Shown one piece after another: positions 32,889 through 36,349 of a stretch of DNA of 36,349 bases. Both the position numbers and the translations under genes were made by a program. The stretch is from Pseudomonadota bacterium (GTDB lineage: Bacteria; Chloroflexota; UBA6077; JAJPGT01). The DNA is taken from contig JAJPGT010000062.1 in NCBI GenBank assembly GCA_021325655.1, forward strand, positions 1 through 36,349, read 5' to 3'. The stretch's first letter is position 1. Every line of letters begins with the position of its first letter. The notes beneath the pieces are model-generated. The model saw nothing but the letters and a program-made list of their open reading frames with translations, was not told the origin of the DNA and ran no database searches.

Positions 32889-34244
32889 CTAGCTAGTGAC
32901 CTTCACCACGGTGATCATCCCGCCCGGCTCCACGCCGTGATTCTGTACGTGGCTCAGGATGTGGCAGTGGTACAGCCAGGTGCCCGGGTTCTCGGCGTCG
33001 ACCAGCAGGTCATACCGCTCGCCCGGGGCGATGTTCAGGACGTCCTTGGTCAGCTCCTGCCCAGCCGGCACCGGGTAGCCATCGGTGGCGATAATCTTGA
33101 ACGGGTGGCCGTGTAGATGCATTGGGTGCGCCATCTGGCCCATGTTGACCAGGTGGATCAGGACCTTCTGGCCGACCTTCGCCTCGATCGGCTCCGTCGC
33201 CGGGAACGCCTTGCCGTTGATCACGTAGTACCCACCCAGCTCTGACAGGACCTGGAACGCTTCCACGTCGGCGATCTTCGGTTGGTTCTTGGGATCGACG
33301 ATGAACAGCCCATACAGGCCCTTGGGCTCCTGCGAGGCCGAGTTGTGGTGCGTGTGGTAGATGAAGGTCCCAGCCGGCTGGGCGACGAACTCGTAGGTGA
33401 ACGACTGACCCGGCTCGACCACCTTCTGGGTCACGTCGACCACGCCGTCCATCGCGTTCGGGACCGTCGGGCCGTGGAAGTGGATGACGGTCGGCTCGGG
33501 CAGCTCGTTGGTGAAGTTCACCCGGACCTTGTCGCCCTCGGTCACCCGCACAATCGGGCCAGGGACCTGGCCGTTGTAGGTGTAGGCGTCGACGAACTCG
33601 CCCGGCAGCACTTCCCACTTGACGTGCTGGGCGGTGAGGTCAAACACCTTGACGTCGCCCTCCATCCGGTACGGCAGGAGCTGGTTGCCGCGGGTGGCGG
33701 TGGTCGCAACGGCCGCGTGCGAGGCGTGCGGCGCGGTCTGGTCGGCCGGCGTGCCCTCGCTGGGCGTTGCGGCCGCGGCGGCCGTGGTCGCCGCCGTGCC
33801 GGCCGCGGTGACGACGAGCTTCCCCTTCATTCCGGCTTCCGCGTGGCCAGGGATCGAGCAGAGGAACTCATACTCGCCGGGCTTGTCGATAGTGAACGTG
33901 CCCTCAGCACTCTTGCCGGGCGCGGCCATCAGGTGAATGCCAGCCGTCGTGCTGGTGATGTCGTGATCGATATTGCCCTGGTTGCGGAACACCAGCGTGA
34001 ACGGCGTGCCAGCAGGGACTTCCAGCCGGTTCGGGCTCAGCGTGAACTCGCTGGCCACCACCTGCAGCGGGACCGGCTTGGCTGCGCCGACCTGTCCACT
34101 GGTCTGGAGCGCCGGGACGGGCGCGACTGCCACGGCTCCCGCGCCACCCAGCGGGCGCGGGACGAAGTAGACCGTGCCGACGATGGTCGCCATGACCACG
34201 GCGGCGCCCAGGAAGAAGGCGATGAGCAGACTGAGCGATTTCAT
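32889..34244 (-). CDS. Plastocyanin/two-domain multicopper oxidase fusion
   Basis: A membrane anchor (residues 1-28) leads to a cupredoxin domain (about 57-147) with a type 1 copper site: His94, Cys129, His134 and Met139 in FLCSIPGHAEAGMKG. An Ala/Thr-rich linker (147-185) follows, then two multicopper oxidase domains. The trinuclear-type His pairs are HFHG (255, 257), HTHH (297, 299, 300), HLHG (376, 378) and HCH (426, 428). The second type 1 site is in the last domain: His373, Cys427, His432 and probably Met443. That resembles two-domain (type B, laccase-like) oxidases rather than NirK, whose type 1 Cys lies in domain 1. It faces the outside and may oxidise organic or metal donors, with the plastocyanin as electron relay. 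ATG 34244 is preferred since a hydrophobic segment starts right after it; GGGGG lies 8 nt upstream. Confidence 0.86.
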   Translation of the reverse strand: MKSLSLLIAFFLGAAVVMATIVGTVYFVPRPLGGAGAVAVAPVPALQTSGQVGAAKPVPLQVVASEFTLSPNRLEVPAGTPFTLVFRNQGNIDHDITSTTAGIHLMAAPGKSAEGTFTIDKPGEYEFLCSIPGHAEAGMKGKLVVTAAGTAATTAAAAATPSEGTPADQTAPHASHAAVATTATRGNQLLPYRMEGDVKVFDLTAQHVKWEVLPGEFVDAYTYNGQVPGPIVRVTEGDKVRVNFTNELPEPTVIHFHGPTVPNAMDGVVDVTQKVVEPGQSFTYEFVAQPAGTFIYHTHHNSASQEPKGLYGLFIVDPKNQPKIADVEAFQVLSELGGYYVINGKAFPATEPIEAKVGQKVLIHLVNMGQMAHPMHLHGHPFKIIATDGYPVPAGQELTKDVLNIAPGERYDLLVDAENPGTWLYHCHILSHVQNHGVEPGGMITVVKVTS

Positions 34245-34669
34245 CGAGTCGACCCCCAAATTCCAGCATAGGAAGGCGAGACACACGCCAGCGGCGCCGC
34301 GGTGCTCGGGGCTAAGCGTACGGCCTGAGAGCTCCAGGTACAGGTGAGCAATGTCCCGCCGTTCGGCAGTGTCTGTCCCAGGCGGGCGGGATGAGTGTCC
34401 CGGGCGCGGCGAGCGGGTCAAGCCGGCAGACCCCTCGCCGCTGGATCAGGGCGCCGCGGCGCCTGGTGCAGCCGCGCGAGCGCGCCGCTGGGACAGCGGT
34501 ATGAATACGCGGGCCAGCATCCGGCCTGCCGTTCGACGGTTAGGCCTCAGCAGGACCCGCGCCTCACCCTGGCCGAATCGGCCAGCCCGCCCCCATGGAC
34601 GGGCATCTTGGTCGCCGCAGACGAGCGATGGCGGGGTCCGAACCTGTGCCGGGATGGCCCCGCGTGCGG
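34245..34669. other. Gene-free region upstream of the multicopper oxidase
   Basis: About 425 nt with no credible gene. A TATGCT (minus, 34270-34265) about 20 nt before the oxidase start is a possible -10 without a -35. CCGCTG-gga-CAGCGG at 34485-34499 is a small hairpin. Confidence 0.4.
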
Positions 34670-35299
34670 TCAGTCGCTCAGGCGGAAGGGCGGATACCGG
34701 TCGGTGGCGAGCAGGAAGGCGTAGGCGTTGACCCGCAACCCCCAGCGCAGGACGCCGACCACGAAGGCGAACAGCGCTCGCGGGTAGCGACCGGTCACCA
34801 GGATGGCGACCCAGGCGATCACCACGCAGGCGAGGACAGCCAGGCCGAGCAGCGCCAGGACGACGTAGTGGGGGAGCGCCAGCAGCCACTTCACCAGTGG
34901 CAGCCAGCGGCTCAGCTCCTCGCGGGCATCCGGGTATGGGATAGTGAGATGGACGGCTTGCTCCTCATCGGTGGCGGGATACTCGTCGCGCAACAGCAGC
35001 GGGTAGGTGGCCACGCGATAGCCAAAGGCTGTCAGGGCGACGTTCCAGTCGAACCACCAGCGCGGGTACTTGCGTCGGAACAGCAGCATCAGCACTGTGG
35101 GCAAGAACACCAGCCCGACGCCGGCGTACTGAACCGTGCCACCGCCCACCGCCGTCCGCCCCGCGCCTGAGGTGAGCAGGCCCAGGATGATGGCGATCGG
35201 GATCACGGTGAAGATCCGAAAGAGCGTTGTCAGCCGGTCCAGGGGCCGCTCCGGGTAGTCGACCGCCAGGCCGACCGGGTAGGCACTGGGCATGGCCAT
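34670..35299 (-). CDS. DUF4389 membrane protein
   Basis: The 209-residue protein has about four hydrophobic helices and the DUF4389 marks: an early YPVGLAVDYPERPLDRLTTLFR, the RKYPRWWFDWNVALTAFGYRVATY segment, an RWLPLVKWLLALPHYVVL helix and a C-terminal RWGLRVNAYAFLLATDRYPPF repeat of the same motif. Function of the family is unknown; it is often near universal stress or signalling proteins. ATG 35299 follows GGGGAGGG by 7 nt. It lies 92 nt after the DUF6544-like gene and may share its transcript. Confidence 0.85.
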   Translation of the reverse strand: MAMPSAYPVGLAVDYPERPLDRLTTLFRIFTVIPIAIILGLLTSGAGRTAVGGGTVQYAGVGLVFLPTVLMLLFRRKYPRWWFDWNVALTAFGYRVATYPLLLRDEYPATDEEQAVHLTIPYPDAREELSRWLPLVKWLLALPHYVVLALLGLAVLACVVIAWVAILVTGRYPRALFAFVVGVLRWGLRVNAYAFLLATDRYPPFRLSD

Positions 35300-35391
35300 C
35301 GCATCACCCTCCCCTTACCTGAGGCAGCGTCATCTGGCGCACCAGTAGGTCGGCAAGTGGCGCGGCTGCTGCCTACTCAGCCGCCCTGTCG

Positions 35392-36267
35392 CTAGCGGAA
35401 CTGCACCCGCCTGATCTCCGGGTGGAAGAAGTCGAAGCAGCGCTCGCTCCCGTACCACCAGCCGCCCCGCAGGCGGCGGGGGACCGTGTAGCCGTGGAAC
35501 TCGCCTTCCTCCAACACCTCGACACCAAAAGGGATCGCAGCGTACCGCCCGGTCTCGGTCTGGTTGCCCCACCGTTCCAGCATCACCGAGCGTAGTCCTC
35601 CCTCGGGGGTGATCGCCAGCGTCAGCCGCACCGGCTCGCCGTCCACGGTCAGGGTCGCCCGGGCCGATCCGCCGTCTCTGGGCTCCCAGACCACACCCCG
35701 CTGTGGCAGCAGCGAGGCCGGGTTCCAGATCGCCTCCCCGGCGAGCCGACCCCGCGCCGAGCGGGACACGTCTGGCCCGGCAGCCCGGACGATTGGGAGC
35801 AGCCCGAACAGCCGAAAGCGGGTGCTACCGGCATCTTCCCGGTAACAGTCGGCGCCGGAGAACGAGAGCGGTAGCCAGCCCACGGTGGCCTCCCAGACGA
35901 AACCGCGGGGTGGGGCAAGCAGCTCGCGCGCCCGCAGCGGGAGCCAGGGCCAGCCGGGCCGCAGGCGCATCGTGCCACCCATCTCGAGCTCGACTGCTTC
36001 AGCCAGCGGAGTTCCCACTCGGATCGCATGCAGGAAGTAGCGGCGAGCCGGCTCGGGCAGCGCCTGCACCAGCTCCGGGCGGAAGCGCTCGCGCGGGCCG
36101 GCGGCTGGCTCAAGGGTGGCCCAGGCGCGCTGGACTTCTGCTCGCTCGCGCGCGCGGGCGCGGATCAGCCAGGCGGTGACGGCGGCGACACCCGCCACTC
36201 CCAGCCCGATCCCGCGGCGTAGCGGCTTCAGCCCCGATCGGTGCGGCACGTTCCCGGCTCGGCTCAA
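35392..36267 (-). CDS. DUF6544-like conserved protein
   Basis: A membrane helix at about residues 20-36 precedes a domain with the LPEPARRYFLHAIRVGTPLA segment, a VELEMGGTMRLRPG strand, and the late EFHGYTVPRRLRGGWWYG and FFHPEIRRVQFR. This pattern fits the DUF6544 family, whose function is not established; it looks like a membrane-anchored beta-rich domain. TTG 36267 overlaps the stop of the preceding gene (TTGA), suggesting coupling. Without an ATG nearby this is the most likely start. Confidence 0.75.
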   Translation of the reverse strand: MSRAGNVPHRSGLKPLRRGIGLGVAGVAAVTAWLIRARARERAEVQRAWATLEPAAGPRERFRPELVQALPEPARRYFLHAIRVGTPLAEAVELEMGGTMRLRPGWPWLPLRARELLAPPRGFVWEATVGWLPLSFSGADCYREDAGSTRFRLFGLLPIVRAAGPDVSRSARGRLAGEAIWNPASLLPQRGVVWEPRDGGSARATLTVDGEPVRLTLAITPEGGLRSVMLERWGNQTETGRYAAIPFGVEVLEEGEFHGYTVPRRLRGGWWYGSERCFDFFHPEIRRVQFR

Positions 36268-36349
36268 CGGACCAGGATCACCGGGCAGTGGGCCAGGTGC
36301 AGCACCTTGTGGCTGACGCTGCCCAGCACCAGGCTGGCCAGGTCCGAGC
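36264..36349 (-). CDS. Universal stress protein, C-terminal end (truncated by window)
   Basis: Only the last 28 codons are inside the window. They read SDLASLVLGSVSHKVLHLAH, then CPVILVR and stop. The GSVSHKVLHLAHCPVILV ending is the C-terminal nucleotide-binding signature of the UspA family. Its stop overlaps the start of the DUF6544-like gene by four bases. Confidence 0.85.
   Translation of the reverse strand, partial: SDLASLVLGSVSHKVLHLAHCPVILVR

Noticed and set aside
32889..34244. Annotation as copper nitrite reductase NirK
   Set aside because: The type 1 Cys in the MCO part lies in the second domain within HCHILSH, with laccase-like HxH pairs; NirK has it in domain 1 with HCA. Nitrite reduction is not supported.

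Overview
The window is GC-rich (roughly 70 percent by eye) with strongly GC-biased third codon positions and frequent GTG and TTG starts. The gene content suggests a thermophilic Chloroflexota bacterium of the Thermomicrobia/Sphaerobacter kind: large membrane glycosyltransferase-like proteins, Pro/Thr-rich tails, a GYD-domain protein, a TIGR03118-type secreted protein and a plastocyanin-multicopper oxidase fusion. This assignment is an inference; there is no rRNA or other phylogenetic marker in the window.

Left part (1-11307). A truncated membrane protein and a 630-residue polytopic membrane protein, both resembling lipid-linked-sugar glycosyltransferases, are followed by a membrane-anchored Pro/Ala-rich protein. 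Then comes a tightly packed housekeeping operon: ornithine carbamoyltransferase (argF), the diadenylate cyclase cdaA (c-di-AMP synthesis), its YbbR-domain partner cdaR, and the ribosome-assembly GTPase der. argF, cdaA and cdaR overlap at their ends. Small genes on the minus strand follow (a membrane-anchored protein with a probable CTG start, a GYD protein, a four-helix membrane protein). An alpha/beta hydrolase ends at a 13-bp hairpin facing the next operon.

Signalling operon (16530 down to 11358, minus strand). Three genes with 4-nt stop/start overlaps encode a membrane histidine kinase with two PAS domains, a REC-HDOD response regulator, and a REC regulator with a degenerate HD-GYP-like domain that has lost its metal and signature residues.

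Middle (16531-21605). A secreted beta-propeller-like protein, a hypothetical Zn-ribbon-like protein, a strongly folded RNA candidate (19111-19257) ending in a U tract, an orphan DNA methyltransferase, tRNA-Arg(UCG) and tRNA-His(GUG), and a butanediol-dehydrogenase-type zinc alcohol dehydrogenase.

Catabolic island (21699-32518). Two minus-strand groups flank a divergent GntR/FCD regulator. One holds a cyclase-family metallohydrolase, an APC permease and a flavin-dependent luciferase-like monooxygenase. The other is an operon of a SelA-like PLP enzyme, a periplasmic binding protein, two polar-amino-acid ABC permeases, a phosphotriesterase-family hydrolase and an ABC ATPase. Together they look like uptake and breakdown of an unidentified nitrogen-containing compound. 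The first gene of the operon carries an in-frame TAG at codon 59, and its promoter sits inside a perfect 9-bp inverted repeat.

Right end (32519-36349). A plastocyanin/two-domain multicopper oxidase fusion, a DUF4389 membrane protein, a DUF6544-like protein, and the C-terminal end of a universal stress protein. I saw no CRISPR array, insertion sequence or prophage gene.
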